Positions 1-6,283 of a stretch of 12,613 bases of DNA are shown here, piece after piece. Position 1 is the stretch's first letter. Every line of letters starts with the position of its first letter. The DNA is from Chlamydiota bacterium (lineage in GTDB: Bacteria > Auribacterota > UBA3054 > B51-G9). The notes beneath the pieces were generated by a model. The model was not told where the DNA came from. It did no database searches and saw nothing but the letters and a program-made list of their open reading frames with translations. Both the position numbers and the translations under genes were made by a program. The stretch covers positions 1-12,613 of the forward strand of contig QMOL01000048.1 in NCBI GenBank assembly GCA_003648225.1. The letters are read 5' to 3'.

Positions 1-3
1 TAT

Positions 4-91
4 TCACAAAGCATCGCTTCCGGCGTTATAAAAGGCTTGAAGTGTAATAACACGTCTGCGCCCTTCAAGCCTTGTAATCGATACTTTGTGA
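4..91. repeat. Nested long hairpin at the left edge
   Basis: Two inverted repeats are nested here. The outer arms, 5-16 (CACAAAGCATCG) and 79-90 (CGATACTTTGTG), pair at 11 of 12 positions, and the pair 4/91 extends the stem. The inner arms, 32-42 (AAGGCTTGAAG) and 63-73 (CTTCAAGCCTT), pair perfectly over 11 bp around a 20-nt loop. The stretch is more GC-rich than the DNA that follows. The minus strand is also open from 168 down to a TGA at 4-6 (54 residues, no ATG), so the structure could instead lie in the tail of a decayed gene. It has no T-run and is not a normal terminator. Function unknown. Confidence 0.55.
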
Positions 92-144
92 TTAGTCGCT
101 GGAAGTGGGATCAGGGGGGCATGGAAATTTTCGGGATTATTAAA

Positions 145-211
145 TGGAGGAACGCCGTCCTCAGCATCCTAATTTACGCAAATACAGGTTGCCGGGGACG
201 GCGCCCTTCCA
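145..211. repeat. REPIN-like palindromic repeat, copy 1
   Basis: A 67-bp element starts TGGAGGAACGCCGTCCTC and, read from its other end on the minus strand, starts TGGAAGGGCGCCGTCCCC. The two ends are therefore imperfect inverted repeats. Each arm can itself fold: GAGGA pairs with TCCTC in one, and GCC pairs with GGC around GTCCCC in the other. A related copy in opposite orientation lies at 12443-12539, and the middle differs between copies. This layout, two REP-type hairpins facing each other, is that of REPINs, which are mobilised in trans by a RAYT transposase. No such transposase gene is in the window. Confidence 0.75.
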
Positions 212-308
212 GTTAAGATGTAGTTTAAAATATTAAATGCATAAATTTGCAGCCGCCATCTCAGAAATAGTATATCTCCTGATTTTCTAATTTTATTGTT
301 TTGAAGTA

Positions 309-336
309 TTGCTATTTTTCCGGTTTTGAGTATAAT
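309..336 (+). promoter_or_regulatory. Candidate sigma-70 promoter for the hisC gene cluster
   Basis: A perfect -10 box TATAAT lies at 331-336. A partial -35 box TTGCTA (4 of 6) lies at 309-314, with a 16-bp spacer. It sits in an AT-rich stretch between the repeat at 145-211 and hisC, and would start transcription near 343, giving a leader of roughly 70 nt. AT-rich DNA yields such matches by chance, so this is only the best candidate. Confidence 0.45.
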
Positions 337-348
337 ATAAATATAGAT

Positions 349-387
349 TTAAGATTTAAAATCTTTGCTTAATTACTTAAATCTTAA
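349..387 (+). promoter_or_regulatory. Leader with alternative hairpins upstream of hisC
   Basis: TTAAGATTT at 349-357 is perfectly complementary to AAATCTTAA at 379-387 (9-bp stem, 21-nt loop). The same left arm can instead pair locally: AAGATTT at 351-357 with AAATCTT at 359-365. The two folds exclude each other because AAATCTT is present twice. They lie between the candidate promoter and the hisC start. No histidine-rich leader peptide and no GC-rich terminator is visible, so classical his attenuation is not supported. The low GC content makes chance pairing possible. Confidence 0.3.
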
Positions 388-414
388 TTGCTTTAAAACT
401 ATTTATTAATAAAT

Positions 415-1443
415 ATGAAATGGGTTCGTCCGCAAATCAATAATCTGCATCCTTATATTCCGGGTAAACAAGTTACCGGAAAGGTTGTTAAACTTAACGC
501 TAATGAAAATCCCTATCCACCGTCTCTTGGCGCAATTGCCGTATTATCGGAAATTAATACGGATAATCTCAGGCTTTATCCCGATGCGATTGCGGTAAAT
601 CTGCGAAAAGTCGCTGCAAATATTTTTGATGTTGACGATGATCAAATAGTAATAGGGAATGGCAGTGATGATGTTTTGACAATGATAATCAGAACTTTTC
701 TGGATGTTGGAGATTCGATATCAGTAGTTGACCCGACATACACTTTATACGAAACGCTTGCAGAAATTCAGGGTGCCAGAACTGAAATTTATCCTCTTAA
801 CAATGATTATTCGCTTCCCGATTCATTTTTTCAAACAGAGTGCAAAGTAATTTTTCTTCCAAACCCAAACGCTCAGACCGGAACACTTTTCCCAACCGAA
901 CAAATTGAGCGCTTGTGCGGCAATAATAATAGTGTTGTTGTTATTGATGAAGCTTATACGGATTTTTCAGGAGTATCATCAATTCCTCTTATAAAGAAAT
1001 ATGATAACCTGATTGTTTTGCGAACTGTTTCGAAATCATATTCTCTCGCCGGTATTCGTGTTGGCTTTGGCATAAGTAATAAGAACTTCATTTCCGCGAT
1101 GATGAAAGTTAAAGATTCGTATAATGTAAATGCTGTTAGTCAGTTGATCGCCGCGGAAGCGATTATTGACCGTAAGCAATTTAATTGGAATATTGGTAAA
1201 ATAATAGAGACGCGAGAATGGTTTTCTAAATCTTTATCAGATTTAGGGTGGAAAGTAACGCCTTCCGCCGCGAATTTTATTCTTGTGGAACCTGTTAAAG
1301 ATTCACCTGAAGCAGTTAAAGAAAAACTCGAAGCGGCGGGAATTTTAATAAGACATTTTAATACGCCGCGTCTAAAAAATAAACTTAGAATATCTATCGG
1401 TACCGACGAGCAAATGAAAAACTTGCTGAAAGTCATAACTTAA
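415..1443 (+). CDS. hisC: Histidinol-phosphate aminotransferase HisC
   Basis: This PLP enzyme transfers an amino group from glutamate to imidazole-acetol phosphate to give L-histidinol phosphate, in cytoplasmic histidine synthesis. At 342 residues it has the family's usual length. It opens with the typical RPxIxxLxPYxPG segment (residues 5-17) and NENPY at 30-34. GNGSDD (81-86) is the cofactor phosphate loop. NPNAQTG (150-156) and VIDEAY (176-181, Asp178) contact the pyridine ring. SKSYSLAG (206-213) contains Lys207, the Schiff-base lysine. RISIGT (325-330) supplies the carboxylate-binding arginine. The ATG has no Shine-Dalgarno sequence, but the N-terminus fits the family. It is the first gene of a tight run, with 19 bp to the next gene and hisB after that. 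The subgroup can also accept aromatic 2-oxo acids, but the linkage to hisB favours histidine synthesis. Confidence 0.95.
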   Translation: MKWVRPQINNLHPYIPGKQVTGKVVKLNANENPYPPSLGAIAVLSEINTDNLRLYPDAIAVNLRKVAANIFDVDDDQIVIGNGSDDVLTMIIRTFLDVGDSISVVDPTYTLYETLAEIQGARTEIYPLNNDYSLPDSFFQTECKVIFLPNPNAQTGTLFPTEQIERLCGNNNSVVVIDEAYTDFSGVSSIPLIKKYDNLIVLRTVSKSYSLAGIRVGFGISNKNFISAMMKVKDSYNVNAVSQLIAAEAIIDRKQFNWNIGKIIETREWFSKSLSDLGWKVTPSAANFILVEPVKDSPEAVKEKLEAAGILIRHFNTPRLKNKLRISIGTDEQMKNLLKVIT

Positions 1444-1462
1444 ACCGAAAAGAGGAAACACA

Positions 1463-2851
1463 ATGAAAATTTCTCCATCACTCATCGGAAAAATATTTGG
1501 CGCAATTGCTGTAATTGCAATTTGTATATCGCTTTTTCTATTGTCAAAAGCAAATTATTCAATCAAAGGACATATCCAGGTTGATACCGGAACTTATATA
1601 AATCCGGCGAGAAATGTTGATGTAAAATTAATTCTTGGCTCTGTTGAAGACCAATTAAATATGCTTGTTAAGGAATATGAAAGTTACAGGGATTTTAGAA
1701 AAGAAAAGACTATAGAAGCAATATTTGAGCAAATGAATCCCAAAACAACAAATTCTTCACAAAATGCCCAAGCAGCCCGGTCTAAAGAAACGATAACAAG
1801 CGTGCTGTCTTCTATAACCGGCACTTCATTAGAAACCGGAGCAACCGGGAAAATTAAAATAAATTTATCAAAACTTGATGATAAAGAGCGAGAACAGGTA
1901 ACCACTTTAGTTTCAAAATATTATCAGAATTCCACTTATTGCCGGGATCAGGCGATTGAATGTCCTATTGGAGCGATATTTTATGAAAAAGGTTCTTTTT
2001 TTTGGGAAAGCAAAGCAGATAATTTAGTAAAGAATAAACGTATTGTTTTTGATGAAATTACTACGAATTATATTACTACATGGGTTGATGGAGGACTAGG
2101 CCATGAGCCTATACAAGTTGTTAAAGCAGTTGTAGTTACTAATTTAACACTCCGGGAAATTAAAGCAGCGTTAGGGGAAACAAACGATGAAGAAGTGGTT
2201 GTCAAGAAAGAAAAAGAAATTGATACATCGGTAATTCTGTCCAATTTTAATATTTCAACAAATGATGTTATAAAAGCCGTGATAGATTTAAGAAAAGACC
2301 TTCAACAAAAATACCAAGCAATTTTAAGTAAATCCGATAACCTTTTAATTGAAATGATTTTAGATCAGGTTACCACAGATGAAAACGGTAATTATATTTT
2401 TAAAGGAAAAACAATTAAACCGGGAAAATACTTTGTTTCAAGTCAATATGATATTCTCAGCTCTGAAGGTGAACGTGTTGAATTCTCATGGTTTAATCCA
2501 ATTGCCATTTCGCTTAAGCGGCTTGCGTTCAATAAATCTTCGATTATCAATCTTGATGAATTAAATCAATCAAAGCCGCCTGTCAATGATATTTATATTC
2601 CTGAAACCAATGAACTGGTGCTTGACATTCTTGATGGTTTGAATAACAAAATTAACGAAGTAAAAGCGGAGGAGAGTTCTTCCACAAACATAACACAAAC
2701 TCTCGCGGTAACAGAAATTATTGTATCGGGCGATGTTAACAAGAATGAGGAAATTTCTTCTTCAAATTCAGTTCCCGAAATTAATATTGTAAAAACTCTC
2801 ACAACTAATGATGTTGAAGCAACAAATAAAACGTTAAAGTCAACCAATTAA
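1463..2851 (+). CDS. Unrecognised membrane-anchored protein with a possibly split beta-sandwich domain
   Basis: I do not recognise this 462-residue protein as a named family. A short basic N-terminus is followed by one hydrophobic segment (about residues 8-27), which suggests an anchor with the rest outside the cytoplasm. Residues 32-60 (IKGHIQVDTG, then NPARNVDVKLILG) and 303-350 (TTDENGNYIF, IKPGKYFVSS) look like the opening and closing strands of a carboxypeptidase-regulatory-like (transthyretin-like) beta-sandwich. They are separated by about 240 residues with helical, charged stretches (62-90, 265-300) and two cysteines, Cys160 and Cys167. The tail after about 400 is rich in Ser, Thr, Asn and Glu and looks disordered. 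A good Shine-Dalgarno sequence (AGAGGA, 1452-1457) precedes the ATG. It lies 19 bp after hisC and 4 bp before hisB, so it is probably co-transcribed with them, yet nothing in it suggests a histidine enzyme. It may be a surface or envelope protein carried in the operon by chance. Confidence 0.85.
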   Translation: MKISPSLIGKIFGAIAVIAICISLFLLSKANYSIKGHIQVDTGTYINPARNVDVKLILGSVEDQLNMLVKEYESYRDFRKEKTIEAIFEQMNPKTTNSSQNAQAARSKETITSVLSSITGTSLETGATGKIKINLSKLDDKEREQVTTLVSKYYQNSTYCRDQAIECPIGAIFYEKGSFFWESKADNLVKNKRIVFDEITTNYITTWVDGGLGHEPIQVVKAVVVTNLTLREIKAALGETNDEEVVVKKEKEIDTSVILSNFNISTNDVIKAVIDLRKDLQQKYQAILSKSDNLLIEMILDQVTTDENGNYIFKGKTIKPGKYFVSSQYDILSSEGERVEFSWFNPIAISLKRLAFNKSSIINLDELNQSKPPVNDIYIPETNELVLDILDGLNNKINEVKAEESSSTNITQTLAVTEIIVSGDVNKNEEISSSNSVPEINIVKTLTTNDVEATNKTLKSTN

Positions 2852-2855
2852 AATA

Positions 2856-3449
2856 ATGAGCAGAAATTCTTTAGTAGAAAGACAAACAAAAGAAACACAA
2901 ATTTCCCTGGAAGTTAATATAGATGGAAAAGGGATTTACAGCATTACTACCGGAATCCCTTTTCTTGATCATATGCTTGAGTTATTTGCTAAACACGGTC
3001 TTTTTGACCTTAAAATAACAGCAAGCGGGGATACAGATGTTGATGATCATCATACAGTTGAAGATATTGGCATGTGCCTTGGCGAGGCAGTTAATAACGC
3101 TCTTGGCGATAAAACAGGCATTCGCAGATACGGTTTTTTCTTACTGCCCATGGATGAAGCGCTCGCGGAAGTGGCAATAGATTTATCAGGTAGGCCTTTT
3201 GTTGTTTTTAATGCTGAATGGCACCAGGAAAAAATTAAAACTTTTGATACTTCTCTCGTTGAAGAATTCTGGAGAGGATTCGGCACACGCGCCTTTGCGA
3301 ATCTTCATATTAATGTTAAATCAGGCAAAGACGCGCATCACGTTTGCGAAGCTATATTTAAAGCGGTTGCCCGCGCGCTTGACGCAGCGACATCGATTGA
3401 CGCTCGTCGTTCTGATATTCCAAGTACTAAAGGCACACTTACAGAGTAA
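2856..3449 (+). CDS. hisB: Imidazoleglycerol-phosphate dehydratase HisB (monofunctional)
   Basis: This enzyme dehydrates imidazoleglycerol phosphate to imidazole-acetol phosphate, the substrate of HisC, using two metal ions held by histidines and acidic residues. At 197 residues it is the single-function form, without the histidinol-phosphatase domain of the enterobacterial protein. Visible signatures are FLDHM (36-40), KHG with His47, DHHTVED (64-70), the second metal motif DAHHVCEA (159-166) and the conserved C-terminal STKGTL (190-195). All metal-binding histidines and glutamates I expect are present. The ATG is 4 bp after the stop of the preceding gene and has no Shine-Dalgarno sequence, so translational coupling is plausible. 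After its stop there is a 7-bp stem (3450-3456 with 3463-3469, one G-T pair) but no T-run, so transcription probably continues into bioB. Confidence 0.96.
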   Translation: MSRNSLVERQTKETQISLEVNIDGKGIYSITTGIPFLDHMLELFAKHGLFDLKITASGDTDVDDHHTVEDIGMCLGEAVNNALGDKTGIRRYGFFLLPMDEALAEVAIDLSGRPFVVFNAEWHQEKIKTFDTSLVEEFWRGFGTRAFANLHINVKSGKDAHHVCEAIFKAVARALDAATSIDARRSDIPSTKGTLTE

Positions 3450-3484
3450 AGACATAGCATTCTGTGTCTCTACAAATCAACAAT

Positions 3485-4459
3485 ATGAAAACATTCAGAC
3501 TTGCTTCAACACTCGCGCTCAACAATATATCAATAAATCGGGAGCAATCGTTATCGATTATTGCTGCGGATTTTAATCAATTGATGTTTGAGTCGAATCG
3601 AATTAGGAATCGGCATCACGGCAACGAAGTTTCCGTCTGTTCGATAGTAAATGCCCGATCGGGTAAATGTTCGGAAAACTGTAAGTTTTGTGCCCAGTCG
3701 GTACACAATTCAGCGAAAATTGATTCTTTTGATATGATATCTCCGGATAAAATTGTTGCCGCATTCAATTCAGCTGATAAATTCCCAATATCACATTTTG
3801 GTATTGTTACAAGCGGAAGAAACGAAGCAGGCGGGAAAAAAATTGAAAAGGAAAAATTAATTGATGCTTTGAAAAAAATGGACGGCGATGCCGCGGCAAG
3901 CCTTTGTGTAAGCATTGGCGGTATCGACGATGAGTTTTTAAAGATTTTGAAGGAATATGGTGTAACAAGAATTCATCATAATCTTGAAACGTCAGAAAAT
4001 TTCTTCCCGAAAATTTGTACATCTCATTCTTATCAAGAACGAATTGAAAACATTAAACGCGCGAAAAAATACGGCTTTAATGTTTGCTCGGGTGGACTAT
4101 TCGGCCTCGGAGAAAGCTGGGAAGACAGGATTGATCTCGCGTTGCAATTACAGCAATTGGAAATAAAATCTGTTCCGCTAAATTTTCTTAATCCTGTGGA
4201 GGGAACGCCTTTGGAAAATGCTGAACCAATCCTGCCGCGCGATATTTTAAGAATTATCGCGTTGTTCCGATTTGTTCTGCCTACTGCGGAAATCAAAATC
4301 GCCGGAGGGAGGGAGGTGAATTTACGTGATATGCAATCATGGATTTTTGCAGCAGGAGCGACATCGCTTATGATTGGCGATTATCTTACCACGAAAGGCA
4401 GAGGAGCAAAGCAGGATTTACAAATGATTAAAGATCTTGGATTGAGGGTTGCCCGCTAA
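3485..4459 (+). CDS. bioB: Biotin synthase BioB with altered auxiliary-cluster ligands
   Basis: This radical-SAM enzyme inserts sulfur into dethiobiotin to form biotin. The CxxxCxxC motif for the [4Fe-4S]-SAM cluster is Cys62, Cys66 and Cys69 (CSENCKFC). Other hallmarks are HHNLETS (164-170), SYQERI (182-187), VCSGGLFGLGE (200-210), FLNPVEGTPL (234-243) and AGGRE (273-277). Of the four E. coli [2Fe-2S] ligands, Cys128 and Cys188 are kept (Cys141, Cys201), but Cys97 aligns with Gly106 and Arg260 with Lys271. An extra Cys178 (KICTSHSY) replaces an isoleucine. I recall this as the type II BioB of anaerobes, which uses an auxiliary [4Fe-4S] cluster. The start is taken at the ATG at 3485. A GTG at 3464 would add 7 residues inside a small hairpin, and neither start has a Shine-Dalgarno sequence. 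It lies 35 bp after hisB; no other biotin-pathway gene is in the window. Confidence 0.93.
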   Translation: MKTFRLASTLALNNISINREQSLSIIAADFNQLMFESNRIRNRHHGNEVSVCSIVNARSGKCSENCKFCAQSVHNSAKIDSFDMISPDKIVAAFNSADKFPISHFGIVTSGRNEAGGKKIEKEKLIDALKKMDGDAAASLCVSIGGIDDEFLKILKEYGVTRIHHNLETSENFFPKICTSHSYQERIENIKRAKKYGFNVCSGGLFGLGESWEDRIDLALQLQQLEIKSVPLNFLNPVEGTPLENAEPILPRDILRIIALFRFVLPTAEIKIAGGREVNLRDMQSWIFAAGATSLMIGDYLTTKGRGAKQDLQMIKDLGLRVAR

Positions 4460-4612
4460 AGCGGTCTTAAGGTTGCAAGGTTTCCCGAGACACTTGCGCG
4501 CTCGGGATTAAGATTATGCTAAAGCACTTAAAGTTAAAAGATTGGTTTAGCAACTTTTAACCTTAAGCGAGCAACGTGGGCGACCTTAGATTCGTATAGC
4601 GAATAACCTTAA
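4453..4612 (+). other. Intergenic segment dense in inverted repeats between bioB and the SDR gene
   Basis: This gap contains several nested or competing stems. CCGC/GCGG at 4453-4464 overlaps the bioB stop. A 9-bp perfect outer pair is 4466-4474 (CTTAAGGTT) with 4559-4567 (AACCTTAAG). Within it are a 7-bp perfect stem at 4483-4489 with 4501-4507 (TCCCGAG/CTCGGGA) and an 8-bp stem at 4533-4540 with 4554-4561 (GTTAAAAG/CTTTTAAC), which competes with the outer pair. ATTCG/CGAAT follows at 4590-4604. AACCTTAA recurs at 4605-4612, just before the next ATG. There is no T-tract for a terminator and no tRNA pattern. It may be a leader RNA, an mRNA-processing region or a decayed repeat element. Confidence 0.45.
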
Positions 4613-5362
4613 ATGAACAAAGTGAACAATTTTTCACCTCACATCGTTATTACCGGAGCGAGTGGCGGACTTGGAAAAGAAATAGCTCTCGCGTTTGCCC
4701 GGGCAAATGTTTTAATAGGTCTTCATTATTCAAAAAATGAAAAAGTTGTTTATGAACTTTCCCGACAAATCACACACAAAAATGCCAATTCATATTTAAT
4801 TCGAGCTGATTTTTCAGAAAAGTTTAATGTAAAAACTTTTATTGATAAAATTAATTCGCAAAAACAAAAAATTGATGTTTTGATAATTAACGCCGGTGCG
4901 GTAAGTGAAAATATACTTTTGAAAACATCAGAAAATGAGTGGGAGCGAATTATGCGGATTAATTATAAAACTCCCGCGAAAATTCTTGGAAATCTTGCCG
5001 ATCAATTGCTCGCGGAAAATTGTCATGTCATAATTATCGGCTCTCATACCGGTTTAAAAGGAAAAACAGGACTCGCAGCTTATTCAGCTGCGAAAGGAGC
5101 TTTGATCGGCTTCGCATTTGACGCGGCAAAAAAATTGGCCGGTAAAAATATTTTTGTAAATGTTGTTTTGCCGGGATGGCTGGAAACGGAAATGACTCGC
5201 CGCATGAGTGCCACAGATTTCAAAAAAAATGTGTCAGAAAATTTGTTGAGAAGAGGCACCAATACAAAAGAAGTTGCTGAGTTTATTTTATCACTTACAA
5301 AAATGAGAAATGTTTCAGGACAGGTATTCGCGCTTGACAGTCGGCCGATTGTCGCGCTTTAA
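4613..5362 (+). CDS. Short-chain dehydrogenase/reductase, FabG-like
   Basis: This is a classical SDR of 249 residues, the length of 3-oxoacyl-ACP reductases. TGASGGLG (14-21) is the Rossmann nucleotide-binding loop and NAG (93-95) the structural motif. Asn117, Ser144, Tyr157 and Lys161 (YSAAK) complete the catalytic tetrad. PGWLETEMT (187-195) and the ending SGQVFALD (235-242) resemble FabG. It should be an active cytoplasmic NAD(P)H-dependent reductase. Its substrate cannot be told from sequence: fatty-acid 3-oxoacyl-ACP is the default, and the position behind bioB hints at a pimeloyl-chain role. It lies 153 bp after bioB on the same strand, across a hairpin-rich gap, and converges with mazG with 32 bp between stops. 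The ATG has no Shine-Dalgarno sequence. Confidence 0.88.
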   Translation: MNKVNNFSPHIVITGASGGLGKEIALAFARANVLIGLHYSKNEKVVYELSRQITHKNANSYLIRADFSEKFNVKTFIDKINSQKQKIDVLIINAGAVSENILLKTSENEWERIMRINYKTPAKILGNLADQLLAENCHVIIIGSHTGLKGKTGLAAYSAAKGALIGFAFDAAKKLAGKNIFVNVVLPGWLETEMTRRMSATDFKKNVSENLLRRGTNTKEVAEFILSLTKMRNVSGQVFALDSRPIVAL

Positions 5363-5394
5363 GTGTGAATTACGCGCCAGCGGAATTTACCGAT

Positions 5395-6180
5395 TTATTC
5401 TTTTTCTTTAACCTCATCCCATAACGTGTCCATTTCATCAAAAGAGGCTTCTTGGACTGTTTTTCCTTTTTTTTCGAGAGCTGTTTCAATTGCACGAAAC
5501 CTGTTCATGAATTTTCTTACAGTATTATGCAGCGCGCGTTCGGGTTCAACGTTTAAGAATCGAGAAAGATTAACGATAGAAAAAAGAACATCTCCAAGTT
5601 CTTCACTAATATGCTCCTGATTTTTTTCTTCTATTGCCTCGTACAATTCATTAAATTCCTCTTTAATTTTAAGGATAACATCTTCAACTTTATCCCAATC
5701 AAAGCCGACTTTTTTTGCTTTAATTTGTACTTTTCTGGCTTTACTCAATGCGGGTAAATGACGCGGGATGCCGTCAACGACAGATTTTCTGTGTTGCTTT
5801 TCTTTTTCCGTTTTTTTAATATCATCCCAATTAGCGACCACCTCGTCCGAATTTTTAACTTTTGTATCACTAAACACGTGAGGATGTCTTCGGATTAATT
5901 TTTCGATAATGCTGTCCAGAACTTCTGCCATTTCAAATTCATTATTTTCTTTTGCAATTTGAACTTGAAAAACAATATGAAGGCAAAGATCGCCCAGCTC
6001 TTCTTTCATTGTTTCTATATCTTTGTCTTCGACAGCTTCGATAAATTCATATAATTCTTCAACAAAGCCCATTGTAATAGACTCGTGAGACTGTTCTCTA
6101 TCCCACGGACAGCCGTCTGGATCGCGCAGAGTTTTCATCACTTCCATTAATTTCTCGAATTTTTCTCCATTAATTCCCAT
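5395..6180 (-). CDS. mazG: Nucleoside triphosphate pyrophosphohydrolase MazG
   Basis: MazG hydrolyses nucleoside triphosphates, including damaged or non-canonical ones, to the monophosphate and pyrophosphate in the cytoplasm. The 261 residues hold two MazG domains. The first has CPWD (24-27), EELYE (41-45) and EELGD (60-64), followed by RRHPHVF (97-103). The second has EEFNE (174-178) and EELGD (193-197), with the usual tail FDEMDTLWDEVK. Both copies keep the acidic metal-binding helices. The start is well supported: GGAG lies about 7 nt before the ATG, one of the few clear ribosome-binding sites in the window. It is 90 bp downstream of lipB on the same strand, with a dispersed repeat in between, and may be read from the lipB transcript. 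It is unrelated to the MazEF toxin-antitoxin system except by name. Confidence 0.95.
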   Translation of the reverse strand: MGINGEKFEKLMEVMKTLRDPDGCPWDREQSHESITMGFVEELYEFIEAVEDKDIETMKEELGDLCLHIVFQVQIAKENNEFEMAEVLDSIIEKLIRRHPHVFSDTKVKNSDEVVANWDDIKKTEKEKQHRKSVVDGIPRHLPALSKARKVQIKAKKVGFDWDKVEDVILKIKEEFNELYEAIEEKNQEHISEELGDVLFSIVNLSRFLNVEPERALHNTVRKFMNRFRAIETALEKKGKTVQEASFDEMDTLWDEVKEKE

Positions 6181-6196
6181 AATAATCTCCTTTTTT

Positions 6197-6283
6197 TAGA
6201 CACGAATTTACACAAATTACCACGAATAAATTTTCTTATTTCTTTTTTATTAATTAGTGTTTATTAGTGTTCATCCGTGGTTA
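6197..6283. repeat. Dispersed CACGAAT/TTAGTGTT repeat overlapping the lipB 3' end
   Basis: Two arms flank an AT-rich centre. The left arm reads CACGAATTTA, CACAAATTAC, CACGAATAAA (6201-6230), three units in a 10-bp period. The right arm reads TTAGTGTTTA, TTAGTGTTCA, TCCGTGGTTA (6254-6283), also in a 10-bp period. The arms are roughly inverted copies of each other. I recall the pattern (AACCACGGATGAACAC and variants) as a repeat scattered in many environmental genomes, including PVC bacteria; its function is unknown to me. Here the right arm encodes the last residues of lipB, Asn-His-Gly, and its TGA stop, so the element marks the end of the gene. Confidence 0.7.

Noticed and set aside
1..216. 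Plus-strand frame 1 is open from the window edge to a TAA at 214-216.
   Set aside because: It reads straight through the hairpin and the palindromic repeat, and its translation shows no recognisable motif. The minus-strand reading of the same region looks more protein-like, and neither is secure.
3464..3484. GTG start for bioB seven codons upstream.
   Set aside because: No Shine-Dalgarno sequence, and the GTG sits in a small hairpin after hisB. The ATG at 3485 is the simpler start.
3199..3576. Open frame of 125 codons overlapping the end of hisB and the start of bioB.
   Set aside because: It lies in another frame of two well-supported genes and has no start signal or conserved motif.
4481..4507. 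tRNA or tRNA-like gene in the hairpin-rich gap.
   Set aside because: No acceptor stem, anticodon arm or T-loop sequence can be fitted around the TCCCGAG stem.
5363..5394. Terminator between the converging SDR and mazG genes.
   Set aside because: Only a 3-bp CGG/CCG stem is present, without a T-tract.
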